Part shown: positions 17,612-27,467 of the stretch, in pieces
Numbering within the stretch: position 1 is the first letter of the stretch
Layout of the letters: each line of letters begins with the position of its first letter
Assembly: GCF_002368335.1 (NCBI RefSeq)
Contig: NZ_AP018288.1
Coordinates: forward strand, 4,977,346-5,041,345
Source of the DNA: Nostoc sp. NIES-4103
Lineage (GTDB): Bacteria; Cyanobacteriota; Cyanobacteriia; Cyanobacteriales; Nostocaceae
DNA: 64,000 nt
Direction: 5' to 3'
Made by a program: the position numbers and the translations under genes
Notes under the pieces: model-generated
The model's database searches: none
What the model was told of the DNA's origin: nothing
What the model saw: the letters and a program-made list of their open reading frames with translations, nothing else

Positions 17612-19807
17612 ATGCTGAAGAAAATACAAAAAAAGCAAATTCCTCTAATCGCTGGTGCAGCACTATTGGCCTTTTCAGCCGGGGCAATGGTGGCGGCACC
17701 GCAGATGGGAAAATCCTTGAGTCAATGGCTCAAACTAGGTAACAATCCAACAGAACAAACATCTGAGGCCAACAAAGCCAACTCGGCTGTGTTCTCACTC
17801 ATATCTCTATCCCCAGTGGAAAGGGCGCAAAAACTAGCAGAACTGGCCCAAAATGCCCCTTCGCCAGACCGGGAACGGGCGAAATATCTGTTGGCAAGTG
17901 ATTACATTGAAAGAACACAAGCCAACAAAGCCCTAACTTTACTCGAAGGACTAGAGAAAGACTATCCTGTCTTAGCACCTTATATTTTGCTGAAACAGGC
18001 ACAGGCACAGGATATCGTAGGGGAGAAAGGTAAAGCCTCGGATCTGCGGCAGAAGGTGCTGAAAGTGTATCCTAAAGAACCAGCCGCAGTCAAAGCGATG
18101 TATCTCATCGCCCAACCGCAGCAACAGCAGCAAGCGATCGCTCAATTTCCTTCTAATCCTCTCACCTGGGAAATTATCCGCAAGCAGTTGCAGGAGAACC
18201 CCAATCAGCCACAATTACAGTTAATCTTGGCAAAATATGCCTATAACCAAGCGGGCATAGTAGGGGTTTTAGATCAGTTAGTCAAGCAACCATCTCTCAA
18301 ACCCGAAGATTGGGACATTATCGGCACAGCCTATTGGGAAAACAATCAATTTGCCAAAGCTGCGGATGCTTATGCTAAAGCAACTAAAACACCCCGCAAT
18401 CTTTACCGTCTAGGTAGGGGATTGCAGGTAGCCAATAAAGACCGCCAAAAAGCGATCGCTACCTATAATCAATTAGTACAGCAATTTCCTCAAGCTGAAG
18501 AAACAGGGACAGCCTTGCTACGTCTGGCAGAAATGGCAAAAACGCCTAAAGATGCCATACCTAATCTTGATCTGGTAATTAATAAATTCCCCAACCAAGC
18601 AAGTCAAGCTGTAGCAGCAAAAGCCAAAATTCTCACTGGACTCAACGACCAAAAGTCAGCCAAAGCAGCTTGGGACTTACTTCTATCCAAGTATGGTAAT
18701 TCTGATGAGGCGGCAGAGTATCGTTGGAAAATTGCCCAACAAAAAGCCAAAGCTGGAGATTACGCAGCAGCTTGGGAATGGGCACAACCAATTACCACCA
18801 ACAACCCTAACAGCATTTTGGCTCCAAGAGCCGGCTTTTGGGTAGGCAAATGGGCAAATACTTTAGGCAAGCAACAAGAAGCTCAATCAGCTTTTGAGTA
18901 TGTCTTAGGTCAATTTCCCTACTCTTATTATGCATGGCGATCGGCGATTATTCTGGGTCTGGATGTCGGCAACTTTAACAACTTGCGACAAATGAATCCA
19001 GAGGTGGTTGCATCAAAGCGTCCTATACCCACCGCTGGTTCGGAAACCTTCAAAGAATTGTATTTATTAGGTCAAGACCGCGATGCTTGGTTGCAATGGG
19101 AAACAGAATTTCTCAATAAAGACCAACCCACTGTAGCAGAACAATTTACTGAAGGATTGATGCAGCTAGCCAGAGGAGAAAATCAATCAGGAATTGACAT
19201 TATTTCTAAGTTGGAAGACCGGGAAATTCCTGAAGAAAAAAGCCAATATCAAGCTTTGAGCAAACAGATAACTTATTGGCAAGCCCGCTATCCATTTCCC
19301 TATCTGCAAGAGATTGAAAAGTGGTCTAAAGAACGTCAAATTAATCCTTTGTTAGTCACTGCCTTGATTCGTCAAGAATCGCGGTTTCAACCTAAAATTA
19401 AATCTGTTGCTGGTGCAACTGGTTTAATGCAGGTCATGCCAGATACAGCTAAATGGATAGCCCCCCAAATTAAGGTAGATAGCAAAACAATTAATTTGGA
19501 AAATCCCAACGACAATATTATGTTGGGTACCTGGTATTTGGATCATACCCATCAACAGTATGCTGGAAATTCATTGCTAGCGATCGCTAGTTATAATGCA
19601 GGGCCAGGTAACGTTTCTAAATGGCTACAAACCAGACCAACACAAGATCCAGATGAATTTGTTGAAGAAATTCCCTTTGACGAAACCAGAAATTATGTAC
19701 GGCAAGTCTTTGGTAACTATTGGAATTATCTCAGACTTTACAACCCAGAGATTTCTAACATAGTGGCAAAGTACTCGGCGACACACCCAAAACTACCACA
19801 GCAGTGA
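17612..19807 (+). CDS. Soluble lytic murein transglycosylase (Slt70-like) with TPR superhelix
   Basis: 731 residues. An N-terminal membrane/signal segment (IPLIAGAALLAFSAGAMVAA, about residues 10-29) is followed by about 530 residues of TPR-like helical repeats, then the catalytic GEWL domain: ALIRQESRFQP (catalytic Glu589), GATGLMQVMPDTA, and IASYNAGPGNVSKWL. This order matches Slt70, which cleaves the MurNAc-GlcNAc bond with formation of a 1,6-anhydro end, used in wall turnover. It acts in the periplasm, anchored or secreted. A clear terminator follows at 19825. Confidence 0.94.
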   Translation: MLKKIQKKQIPLIAGAALLAFSAGAMVAAPQMGKSLSQWLKLGNNPTEQTSEANKANSAVFSLISLSPVERAQKLAELAQNAPSPDRERAKYLLASDYIERTQANKALTLLEGLEKDYPVLAPYILLKQAQAQDIVGEKGKASDLRQKVLKVYPKEPAAVKAMYLIAQPQQQQQAIAQFPSNPLTWEIIRKQLQENPNQPQLQLILAKYAYNQAGIVGVLDQLVKQPSLKPEDWDIIGTAYWENNQFAKAADAYAKATKTPRNLYRLGRGLQVANKDRQKAIATYNQLVQQFPQAEETGTALLRLAEMAKTPKDAIPNLDLVINKFPNQASQAVAAKAKILTGLNDQKSAKAAWDLLLSKYGNSDEAAEYRWKIAQQKAKAGDYAAAWEWAQPITTNNPNSILAPRAGFWVGKWANTLGKQQEAQSAFEYVLGQFPYSYYAWRSAIILGLDVGNFNNLRQMNPEVVASKRPIPTAGSETFKELYLLGQDRDAWLQWETEFLNKDQPTVAEQFTEGLMQLARGENQSGIDIISKLEDREIPEEKSQYQALSKQITYWQARYPFPYLQEIEKWSKERQINPLLVTALIRQESRFQPKIKSVAGATGLMQVMPDTAKWIAPQIKVDSKTINLENPNDNIMLGTWYLDHTHQQYAGNSLLAIASYNAGPGNVSKWLQTRPTQDPDEFVEEIPFDETRNYVRQVFGNYWNYLRLYNPEISNIVAKYSATHPKLPQQ

Positions 19808-19824
19808 TTTTACTGAACAAATGG

Positions 19825-19868
19825 AAGCAGAGGAAAGACTTGTAGAAAATTCTCCTCTGCTTTCTTGT
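19825..19868 (+). terminator. Rho-independent-like terminator after the transglycosylase
   Basis: Stem AAGCAGAGGA (19825-19834) with TCCTCTGCTT (19853-19862), 10 base pairs, followed by TTCTTGTTC, 18 bases after the stop codon. Confidence 0.75.
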
Positions 19869-20035
19869 TCTGGTGCTTATTTTTTCTTAATACTTAATCA
19901 GCTATAGCAATCTGATTTAATTTATGAAAAAAACTACATATAGGTAGAAGATTGTATTATCCTTCTAAAGTAATACCAAATCTCTATAAAAGAAACACTT
20001 TCTTCCCCCACTCCCTACTCCCTACTCCCCACTAA

Positions 20036-20149
20036 TACCAATTCTGCATGAAGATGCGCCTTATGAACCCCCCTGTAGTCCCCCCTTGGTAAGGGGGGAC
20101 GGCGTTAGCCGGGGGTAAAAATATATTGCAGCTTCATCAAGAAACGGTA
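20036..20149. mobile_element. MITE-like element with imperfect ends and possible TA target
   Basis: Left TACCAATTCTGCATGAAG, right CTTCATCAAGAAACGGTA: an imperfect inverted pair bounded by TA on both sides, with the hairpin CCCCCCTTGGTAAGGGGGG in the middle. 114 bases, no ORF. A TA-targeting (IS630/Tc1-type) MITE would look like this, but the match is imperfect. Confidence 0.5.
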
Positions 20150-20513
20150 TAAGAGTGTTTCTTAGGAGTAAACTTGCACTCTTCTATTTATCTCTCGCTT
20201 CCTTGGCGTTCTTGGCGTTCTTGGTGAAGCAGTTGCAGTCTTGGCGCTTTGCGTCGATTGCAAACTGCTGAACCCGGAGGGCGGTTCGTTTTCTCAGATT
20301 AAGTGCATCTTCACGGGTAATTGAACTTAAGTTCAAGGCTTATAGCTAAAGTCCGTTTTAACGGACTACAATTTATTTTTAGTAAGCTTTAGCTTACTTC
20401 AGTTTTTAGCCAATAAATAAATTTATTGGCGGGAGATTGAACAAGTGCAAGATATGAACTAGGACAGTGTTGATTGCTCAAAGCTTTTTCAGGTTTACTT
20501 GAGAAATCATTTC
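20150..20513. other. Gene-free repeat-rich stretch
   Basis: Contains tandem TTGGCGTTC units about 20212-20226, the hairpin AAGTCCGTTTTAACGGACT about 20350 and AGTAAGCTTTAGCTTACT about 20380. These are common intergenic hairpins in Nostocales. No coding potential. Confidence 0.65.
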
Positions 20514-21884
20514 TTAGTGACGAGTGTAAGCGCGTTCAAAGTTGATTTTGACTTTCTCAGCGATAAATGCCGCCAGAACCGCTGCAATAGAAGCTGACAC
20601 TTCTGCTATTCTGATGCCAAAATTATCTGTGATAATAGCCAAAGCTGCAAATGCGATCGCTACTCCCACACTAGTTTGTTTTACCTGTTTTGTGACTTCA
20701 TAAGCTCGACTACAGGAACCACAAATTAGTGTATGTTGTGAAAGTCTATCAAGTGCATTCAAGTTTGGATGCAAACACTCACTATCTGCATTTTTAGAGG
20801 TTAAATAACCTTGGTAATAGGGTAAAGATGACCCAAATTTATCCAGCCACTTGCGATACTCAATTACCATCACATCAGATGTTTTCAAGGGCAAATACAA
20901 ATCTTTTAGACTTATTCCTAACTGTTCAACTTGTGTTTGTTGTCCCGCAATCAAAGCCAAATCTTCTTCTAATAATTGATTACGATTCCAATGTTCCAAC
21001 CAGCGAGGACGCAGATAATTTGTCCAAGTCAAAAAGTTACGAAAATTGATCCCGAAAATCCGACATCGACCTTTACCGAGAGGTATAGAATAAAAAGCTA
21101 ACCCCCCAGACCAATTTCGTTGTGGAATGTTAATTCTATAAATGATTAAATTGGGGGCGACGAAATCAAGCCTCGTCCAGTTTGCATCAGATTTTCCCAT
21201 TCCCCGCAGCCTACCGCGAATCCCGTCAACGGAATGTTCTAGTACTTCCATCTCTAGAGGTTGGGCGTTTTCGCGTTTACCACCATTGCGGGTGCCATCG
21301 TGACTAATGTTAGCGTGTGCTGGATCAATGACATTTTCGATAAAATAGCTTTGATCGAAAGGTAAGTCACGCATGGTTTGAACGGTGACAAACTTTGGCT
21401 CATCCAACTCCGGTATGATGGGAATTTTCTCTTCCACAGCAGCCTCAGCTTCCCCGGCCCACATCCAAATTAAACCTTGGCGTTCCACAACCTTAAATGA
21501 TTGCACGCAAGCATTTGCCGGAATTTTGGCATCTGCGGGTAACTGGGGAATGTGCAGACATTGACCATCACTACCAAATTGCCAGCCGTGATACAAACAT
21601 TCGATTTTGCCGTCTATTAACTGTCCATCTGAAAGTTTAGCAGCACGGTGAGGACAGCGATCGCTTAAACAAACTAGCTGTCCTTGCTGATCTCTAAACA
21701 ATACCAAAGGTTCGTCATACAACGAAAAACTATAGGGACGCTTTGCAGGTAAGTCTTGCAAAAAGCAAACAGGATACCAACATTGCCTCCAATTAAATTG
21801 TTGTGTTTCTTCAGGTATCGCCCAGGTAGAAGTTCTTGGTGCGGTATCTGGTGTTTTGGTTTCTAAGGTTAGATTGTTATCCAT
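20514..21884 (-). CDS. Rieske 2Fe-2S oxygenase, pheophorbide a oxygenase / Tic55 / Lls1-like
   Basis: 456 residues. The Rieske cluster ligands are CPH (Cys77, His79) and CLYH (Cys96, His99). The mononuclear iron site is seen in ENVIDPAHANISHDG. A C-terminal CGSC (in LICGSCSRAYE) matches the CxxC of PaO/Tic55-type oxygenases, and two hydrophobic helices close the protein (about 405-445), so it should be membrane-bound. Plant homologues open the pheophorbide ring (PaO) or act on chlorophyll breakdown products; cyanobacterial substrates are not established. It takes electrons from ferredoxin. It is the same strand as the ABC genes upstream but about 150 bases away, so co-transcription is possible, not shown. 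Confidence 0.92.
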   Translation of the reverse strand: MDNNLTLETKTPDTAPRTSTWAIPEETQQFNWRQCWYPVCFLQDLPAKRPYSFSLYDEPLVLFRDQQGQLVCLSDRCPHRAAKLSDGQLIDGKIECLYHGWQFGSDGQCLHIPQLPADAKIPANACVQSFKVVERQGLIWMWAGEAEAAVEEKIPIIPELDEPKFVTVQTMRDLPFDQSYFIENVIDPAHANISHDGTRNGGKRENAQPLEMEVLEHSVDGIRGRLRGMGKSDANWTRLDFVAPNLIIYRINIPQRNWSGGLAFYSIPLGKGRCRIFGINFRNFLTWTNYLRPRWLEHWNRNQLLEEDLALIAGQQTQVEQLGISLKDLYLPLKTSDVMVIEYRKWLDKFGSSLPYYQGYLTSKNADSECLHPNLNALDRLSQHTLICGSCSRAYEVTKQVKQTSVGVAIAFAALAIITDNFGIRIAEVSASIAAVLAAFIAEKVKINFERAYTRH

Positions 21885-22038
21885 TTTTTCTCATCCTGTA
21901 TTATACGATTACAAAATATAAAAGCGAATCGTAAATCCAAAATCCTTGAGTCAATGATTTCAGGTATAGAGTCAATCCAAAATCCAAAATCGTTTGAATT
22001 TAGCGCTGTTTATCTTCATTACTAATTAGTATAAAACC

Positions 22039-22887
22039 TTATTTTTCATCTTTCATAGCGCTTTCATGCCATTTTCTTAATATTAAGTCAGATAAAGTAC
22101 TCAAACTTACAAATATCAATACACCTAACCCAGTGGTCAAAAATAACGCCGCAAACATCCGGGGAATTTGTAAGTTGTAACTGGATATTAAAATCCGATA
22201 AGCGATGCCTGAGTTTGCCCCACCAGTACCAGCAACAAATTCGGCTACTACTGCCCCGATTAATGCTAACCCACCGCTGATTTTTAAACCACCCAAAAAA
22301 TAAGGCATGGCACTAGGTAAGCGGAGATATAGTAGTGTTTGCCAACGAGAGGCTTTATACAGTTGGAATAAATTTAGCAAGTTGCGGTCAACGCTGTTGA
22401 GTCCTAATGTGGTGTTGGAGACGATGGGGAAAAAAGCGACAATCCAGGCACAAACGACTAAAGCGGCAAAGGTATTATTTTTTAACCAGAGGATAATTAG
22501 GGGTGCGATCGCTACTATGGGAGTTGTTTGTAAAATTACCGCATAAGGATATAAACTTCTTTCAATCCATTTGCTTTGAGTGAATAAAATTGCAATTAAC
22601 AACCCAGAAATTACAGCAGCTATAAAAGAAATAACTGTGATTTGCAGTGTAATTAATAGTGATGGGAAAAGATCATTCCAATCACTAATTAAAGTTTTAA
22701 ATACTAATATAGGGCCGGGAAGAATATAAGGAGGTAAATGGGTTAATCGCACCAAAACATCCCATAAGACTAATGCTAATATTCCAATTGCTATAGGTGC
22801 AAAAATATCAGCATAAATGATTTTTTTAGGTATTCCTTGTAATTTGTAACGACGGATAAATAGCATTTTTAGAAATTTCCAGTTCAC
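22039..22887 (-). CDS. ABC transporter permease, NitT/TauT/SsuC type
   Basis: 282 residues with six or so membrane segments and the binding-protein-dependent permease loop (about ALIGAVVAEFVAGTGGANSG, including the EAA-like region LYLRLPSAMPYFLGGLKISGGLAL). This is the SsuC/TauC/ThiX family that serves NMT1/THI5-type binding proteins. Its start overlaps the last bases of the ATPase gene (22884-22887), indicating translational coupling. See the binding protein at 24193 for the likely ligand. Confidence 0.93.
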   Translation of the reverse strand: MNWKFLKMLFIRRYKLQGIPKKIIYADIFAPIAIGILALVLWDVLVRLTHLPPYILPGPILVFKTLISDWNDLFPSLLITLQITVISFIAAVISGLLIAILFTQSKWIERSLYPYAVILQTTPIVAIAPLIILWLKNNTFAALVVCAWIVAFFPIVSNTTLGLNSVDRNLLNLFQLYKASRWQTLLYLRLPSAMPYFLGGLKISGGLALIGAVVAEFVAGTGGANSGIAYRILISSYNLQIPRMFAALFLTTGLGVLIFVSLSTLSDLILRKWHESAMKDEK

Positions 22888-23645
22888 AAGGCAAAGGTCA
22901 TCGCTTGGGCTAGATGATTAGAAACTTCGCGGCAATATTTGTTATACAACGATGATGTACGAAAGTCTTCGCCACGGGGATAGGGAGCAGCAATTTCTAC
23001 ATCTGCTACTATCCTTCCAGGACTTGTTCCCATCACCAGCACTCTATTTGACAAATACACTGCTTCGTAAATATTGTGCGTCACAAAAACCACTGTCCAG
23101 CGATGTTGACGCCACAAATCAAGTAAGTCACTGTTGAGTTTGCTGCGAGTAATTTCATCCAATGCCCCAAATGGTTCATCCATCAATAACACATTCGGCT
23201 GAGTAACTAATGCCCTAGCAATTGATACCCGCATTTTCATGCCACCCGATAACTCGCGGGGATAGCTATGTTCAAAACCTGCTAATCTTACTAGTGCTAG
23301 TGCCTGCTGCACTAAATTTTGGCTATCTTTTTGGGAAATTCCTGCCAATTTTAGCGGTAGCCGTACATTTTCTTCGACATTCGCCCAAGGCATAAGTGCA
23401 GCATCTTGGAAAACAAAAGCTAGTTTTCGTGCTTGCTGAGTTACACCCCAGTCAATATTACCAGAACTGATCTGTCCTAGCCCCGCAATTAGCCGTAATA
23501 CTGTACTTTTACCACACCCTGAAGCACCAACTAAACTCACAAATTGAGATTCTTGAATTACTAAATTCAGGTCTTGCAAGGCAACTTTGCCATTGGTGTA
23601 GACCTTGCTAATCTGACTGAGTGTAATTACAGCACAGTTACTCAT
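22884..23645 (-). CDS. ABC transporter ATPase, SsuB/TauB type
   Basis: 253 residues with Walker A GASGCGKST, signature LSGGMKMRVSIARAL, Walker B VLLMDEPFGALDE and the H-loop His in VFVTHNIYEAV. These are all intact, so it should be a functional nucleotide-binding subunit. The VFQDAALMPWANVEENV stretch is typical of the nitrate/sulfonate/taurine/pyrimidine group. It is coupled to the permease downstream. Confidence 0.95.
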   Translation of the reverse strand: MSNCAVITLSQISKVYTNGKVALQDLNLVIQESQFVSLVGASGCGKSTVLRLIAGLGQISSGNIDWGVTQQARKLAFVFQDAALMPWANVEENVRLPLKLAGISQKDSQNLVQQALALVRLAGFEHSYPRELSGGMKMRVSIARALVTQPNVLLMDEPFGALDEITRSKLNSDLLDLWRQHRWTVVFVTHNIYEAVYLSNRVLVMGTSPGRIVADVEIAAPYPRGEDFRTSSLYNKYCREVSNHLAQAMTFAL

Positions 23646-23750
23646 TAGGGAACTCCAAAAAATAAATTATCCCGGTTGAATTTCAGACCATTACTCATAA
23701 TGGTACAGTTGTAATTCTCCCAGAATATTCATCTCAGTGGTAAGGTAAAG

Positions 23751-24053
23751 CTATCCGTGTGATTGTTTGAAATGACTCAGATGGTTTTTCCCTTCCTGCA
23801 AATTCTTAATTTCAGTTTCAAATGCTGGATATTCTGGATTAGAATAATGTATTTGAAGAATTATAAGTAAGCCTAAAACAACCCAAATAACGAAAATTAC
23901 CAATACTCCTATAAATTTAAATATTTCAATCTTTTTGGCTGAACTAAACAAGTTATATACACCAATCATACATAGAATAAACCAGAAAATTGAAGAACAT
24001 CGAAAAATTAAAGCAGCCCGATTAGAATAATCAGTAAAAAATTGTATATGCAA
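23751..24053 (-). CDS. Small membrane protein of unknown function
   Basis: 100 residues with two strong hydrophobic segments (about 17-36 and 47-67) and a charged tail ending HLSHFKQSHG. No family recognised. It sits between the ATPase and the binding protein of the ABC cluster on the same strand, which makes a helper role conceivable, but base composition is A/T-rich and it could be unrelated. Confidence 0.5.
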   Translation of the reverse strand: MHIQFFTDYSNRAALIFRCSSIFWFILCMIGVYNLFSSAKKIEIFKFIGVLVIFVIWVVLGLLIILQIHYSNPEYPAFETEIKNLQEGKNHLSHFKQSHG

Positions 24054-24192
24054 GCAGAAAAACGCGCAATTGTAAACCTGTTCTCAACATATTCCATTTC
24101 ATTTTAAAAGTTCTTTAAATGAGTTATATATTGCTGATCTTGAAATTTTAGGTCAATAAATTGATGTTTGGGAGCAACAACGCTCAGCACTC

Positions 24193-25257
24193 CTAACTTT
24201 GATAAAATGCTGTCCCTTTATTGACAAATTGCAAGGTAAATGCATCTTTATAGTTAACATTAGGTTTGTAAATTCCTGCATTCACCATACTGTCAAAGAA
24301 CGATCGCCATCGTTCCTCACTCATTGCTCCAATACCTTGTTGTTCCGCTGTACCAGAAACAATAATTCCATATTCTTGCAACTTCTGAATCCCGTAGGCA
24401 ATTTGCTCATCCGTCATATCTGGATTAGCTTTTTTAATTAATTCATTGCCTGGTTGGGGATTCTTTAAATAGCTATACCAACCTTTGATAGACGCATCCA
24501 CAAATCGCTGCACTAAATTGGGATTTTTTTCTACTAGTTCTTTTTTGGTTTCAATAGTAGTCGAATATGGTTGATACCCATAATCTGCTAATAAAAATAC
24601 TAATGGCTTAAACCCACCCTGCTGTTCAATAGCAAAAGGTTCAGATGTAATATAACCTTGCTGGGCTGAGTTTTTGTCAGTCAAAAAAGGAGCAGGATTA
24701 AAGTTATAAGGGCGCTTTTGGTCGTCGGTAAAACCATACTTAGCTTTGAGAACAGGCCAATAAGTGACATTGGCAGAAGCAGACACATAAATAGGCTTGC
24801 CTTTGAGGTTAGCCAAGGTTTTAGTTGCTGTGTTGGGATGGGCGATGAGACATTGCGGGTCTTTTTGAAAGATTGCCGCCACCGTAATTTTGGGAATTCC
24901 TTGTGTTATGGCGTTCACGGCTTCGACACCATGACCCATAAAAAAATCTACTGCACCCCCCATCAACAATTGAGTACCGCTAGGAACTTGGGGCCCGCCC
25001 ATTCTGATACTGACATCAAGACCGTAGTCTTTATAGATACCAGTAGCAATGGCCTGGTAAAAACCACCATGTTCTGCTTCGGCAAACCAGTTTGTCCCGA
25101 AAGTGACTTTATCTAATTGAGAACCAGCGGTTGGCGATTGATTGCTTTTACTACAAGCAGTAACGATGCTACTGCCCAGACAAAGGGCACCATACTGGAT
25201 AAACTGACGACGACTAAACCAATGAATTGCTGTTGATGAGGGTAGTAACAGATTCAT
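24193..25257 (-). CDS. ABC substrate-binding lipoprotein, NMT1/THI5-like
   Basis: 354 residues. The N-terminus has a twin-arginine-like motif SRRQFIQYG (residues 15-23) and a lipobox VTAC (Cys35), so it is probably exported folded and lipid-anchored. The core GTNWFAEAEHGGFYQAIATGIYKDYGLDVSI with later GGPQVPSGTQLLMGGAVDFFMGH is an NMT1/THI5 (SsuA-like) binding fold; this group carries pyrimidine precursors, riboflavin, sulfonates and related compounds. It diverges from the URC gene set at 26134 with one TPR gene between. A pyrimidine or its breakdown product is the attractive guess for the ligand (inference from context only). No TPP riboswitch was seen upstream. Confidence 0.9.
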   Translation of the reverse strand: MNLLLPSSTAIHWFSRRQFIQYGALCLGSSIVTACSKSNQSPTAGSQLDKVTFGTNWFAEAEHGGFYQAIATGIYKDYGLDVSIRMGGPQVPSGTQLLMGGAVDFFMGHGVEAVNAITQGIPKITVAAIFQKDPQCLIAHPNTATKTLANLKGKPIYVSASANVTYWPVLKAKYGFTDDQKRPYNFNPAPFLTDKNSAQQGYITSEPFAIEQQGGFKPLVFLLADYGYQPYSTTIETKKELVEKNPNLVQRFVDASIKGWYSYLKNPQPGNELIKKANPDMTDEQIAYGIQKLQEYGIIVSGTAEQQGIGAMSEERWRSFFDSMVNAGIYKPNVNYKDAFTLQFVNKGTAFYQS

Positions 25258-25376
25258 GAAAGAAGTCTCAAGGATAAAGGTTGAAGTGGAGACTTATCGG
25301 TACATGCATGGCTGACAAGTAGCGGAAAAAATTACGTTTTTAGGGTTGATTAATTCAATAGTTCATACTTCAACCT

Positions 25377-25847
25377 TTAGCTGAGTCTGAATGTACATTC
25401 TAGAATTAACTTTTGGTTGACTAAGGAATAGGGTTGAATTTCCAAAGCGCGTTTAAAAGCTTTGATGGCTTGACTATACTGTCCCAGTGCGGCGTAACAC
25501 AGCCCCATACCGTGAAGTGCCCCGAAATGTACTGGATTAATCTGGATGACCATCTGACAATCTGCCAGAGATTGTTTATAATCACCCATACTGTAGTAGA
25601 GAAAAGCCCGCCGATTCCACGCTTCAGCAAAATCTGGTTGTTCTTTGATCAGTTCTGTCAACATCTGTTCTGCTTCAGCCATTTCCCCAGCATCGAGTAA
25701 TTTTTGACTTTGGTCGATTCTTTCGAGTCCGTAAATTCCCTTTTGCTGAAACCAGATCCGCCAGAGTTTCTTGGTTGCTTGCTCCCGGACTGTGGCATCC
25801 GGGTTTTTCAAGGCTTCAAGTAAAGAATTAATTGATAAAGAATCCAT
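25377..25847 (-). CDS. TPR-repeat protein
   Basis: 156 residues. A HEAT-like opening (LLEALKNPDATVREQATKKLWRIWF) is followed by about three TPR motifs (AGEMAEAEQMLTELIKEQPDFAEAWNRR, GDYKQSLADCQMVIQINPVHFGALHG, GQYSQAIKAFKRALEIQP). It is expected to be a protein-interaction scaffold. It lies upstream of and in line with the ABC binding-protein gene (119 bases) and divergent from the URC cluster. Confidence 0.85.
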   Translation of the reverse strand: MDSLSINSLLEALKNPDATVREQATKKLWRIWFQQKGIYGLERIDQSQKLLDAGEMAEAEQMLTELIKEQPDFAEAWNRRAFLYYSMGDYKQSLADCQMVIQINPVHFGALHGMGLCYAALGQYSQAIKAFKRALEIQPYSLVNQKLILECTFRLS

Positions 25848-26133
25848 GAATTTGAGGTTAGTGATTGTATCTTTGTATCAAGGTATCAACTTTCGTACAA
25901 AATATACTATGTCTTTTTTAAAGTCCTCTTTAAAATTCTCTCATAATAATTGCGAGTTAGGCAATTGGTGTGTTATTTGTGGTATTAACCAATACTATTG
26001 ATACGAACCTAGAGATATAGAGCTATCAGGGATCAAACATTAGGATACCAAACTGGAGAAAACAAGAACTGACTATTGGTAGTTGACACATACGTAGTGA
26101 CAAATAGTTCATAAAAACATTACAAAAAAATCA

Positions 26134-27396
26134 ATGATTATGCCAAAGCCAAAAAGCGTTTCCGGGCATATTGTTCTCACATCCCATCCTAGTCGCTTTG
26201 GCCCCAAGCCGATCCCCATTCAATGGGGAGCAGCTGATCCGATGCAACGGGGGCCGGTAATTGCAACTCTGACTAAGCAGGCACATCGCAACGTGATTGG
26301 TACTCATTCTGGCAGTTATGCAATTTATCGCGCTTTAGCAGTTGCTAGCGGTGCTTTACAGTCAGATCATCGAGCAGATTTAACGAATACATCCCCAGTA
26401 GAATATATTGGCCCGCATCCTAGTTGGGCTGACCCTGAAAAGATTGTTTCTCTCGATCCATTTGGGGCGATCGCATCTGAGGTATTTACATCATATTACG
26501 AACAGGGCTATGATATACGCCCCACCATCGCCATCACCAAAGCGCACATTAACATGCCAGAACTGCAAGACGCTGTAGAAAAAGGGCGCTTGCAGGTGGA
26601 TGGCGAGATAATGAAAGCAAACGGTGATTTGGTGGTGACAAAAGCCGCCATTGAGCCTGTATGGTATTTACCGGGAGTTGCCAAGCGTTTTGGTATCAAA
26701 GAAGGAGATTTGCGTCGGGCTTTATTTGAACAAACTGGGGGGATGTTCCCGGAACTGGTAACACGTTCAGATTTAGAAGTGTTTTTACCGCCAATTGGCG
26801 GCTTGACGGTGTACATTGTCGGGGATATGGCAGCGATCGCCGATCCCGATAAACCTGTAGCCGTGCGCGTACATGATGAATGTAACGGTTCTGATGTATT
26901 TGGAAGTGATATTTGTACCTGTCGGCCCTACTTAGTACACGGTATTGAAGTCTGTGTACAAACAGCCCTTGAAGGTGGTGTGGGGATCATTGTGTATTCT
27001 CGCAAAGAAGGGCGGGCCTTGGGAGAGGTGACGAAATTCTTAGTTTACAATGCTCGCAAACGACAACAAGGAGGTGATCGCGCTGATGCCTACTTTGCGC
27101 GTACAGAATGCGTCGCAGGTGTGCAAGATATGCGCTTTCAAGAACTCATGCCGGATGTGTTGCATTGGTTGGGCATTACCCGCATTGACCGCATGGTGTC
27201 TATGAGTAATATGAAGTACAACGCTATTACTGAGGCGGGCATTGAAATTGTAGAACGGATACCAATCCCAGAGGATTTAATTCCCCAAGATGCACGGGTA
27301 GAAATTGAGGCAAAGAAAGCTGCTGGTTATTATACCACAGGTGATGTTTTGGATGCTGATGGTTTGGCTGAGGTGAAGGGGCGAGGTTTGGAATAG
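26134..27396 (+). CDS. GTP cyclohydrolase II homologue, URC1 type
   Basis: 420 residues, about twice a RibA domain. The C-terminal half (about 225-410) has the GTP cyclohydrolase II fold with all three zinc Cys in canonical spacing (Cys250, Cys261, Cys263, in ECNGSDVFGSDICTC). Elsewhere key segments differ from RibA: YSRKEGRALGEVTK for YLRQEGRGIGL and MSNMKYNAI for LTNNPRKY. The N-terminal half is not DHBP synthase. This matches URC1/URG1, which in Lachancea kluyveri is required for uracil catabolism and is thought to act on uracil or uridine-phosphate rings rather than GTP. Genes for URC4 and uracil phosphoribosyltransferase follow, which strongly supports URC1 over a riboflavin role. A second in-frame ATG lies at 26140. 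Confidence 0.9.
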   Translation: MIMPKPKSVSGHIVLTSHPSRFGPKPIPIQWGAADPMQRGPVIATLTKQAHRNVIGTHSGSYAIYRALAVASGALQSDHRADLTNTSPVEYIGPHPSWADPEKIVSLDPFGAIASEVFTSYYEQGYDIRPTIAITKAHINMPELQDAVEKGRLQVDGEIMKANGDLVVTKAAIEPVWYLPGVAKRFGIKEGDLRRALFEQTGGMFPELVTRSDLEVFLPPIGGLTVYIVGDMAAIADPDKPVAVRVHDECNGSDVFGSDICTCRPYLVHGIEVCVQTALEGGVGIIVYSRKEGRALGEVTKFLVYNARKRQQGGDRADAYFARTECVAGVQDMRFQELMPDVLHWLGITRIDRMVSMSNMKYNAITEAGIEIVERIPIPEDLIPQDARVEIEAKKAAGYYTTGDVLDADGLAEVKGRGLE

Positions 27397-27467
27397 TAAA
27401 AAAAGGGAGTGTGGGGTGGGGAGTAGTGAAAATTTACCCTACTCCCTATATTACGAGGAGTGAAGGT

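Noticed and set aside
26040..26133. NtcA site (GTA-N8-TAC) upstream of the URC genes
   Set aside because: The nearest match, GTAGTTGACACATAC at about 26080, has nine bases between the triplets and no well-placed -10 box, so it is not convincing.
26134..27396. Bifunctional RibBA for riboflavin synthesis
   Set aside because: The N-terminal half has no DHBP synthase motifs and the RibA half departs from the usual NNPRK and RQEGRG segments; the neighbours are URC4 and upp.
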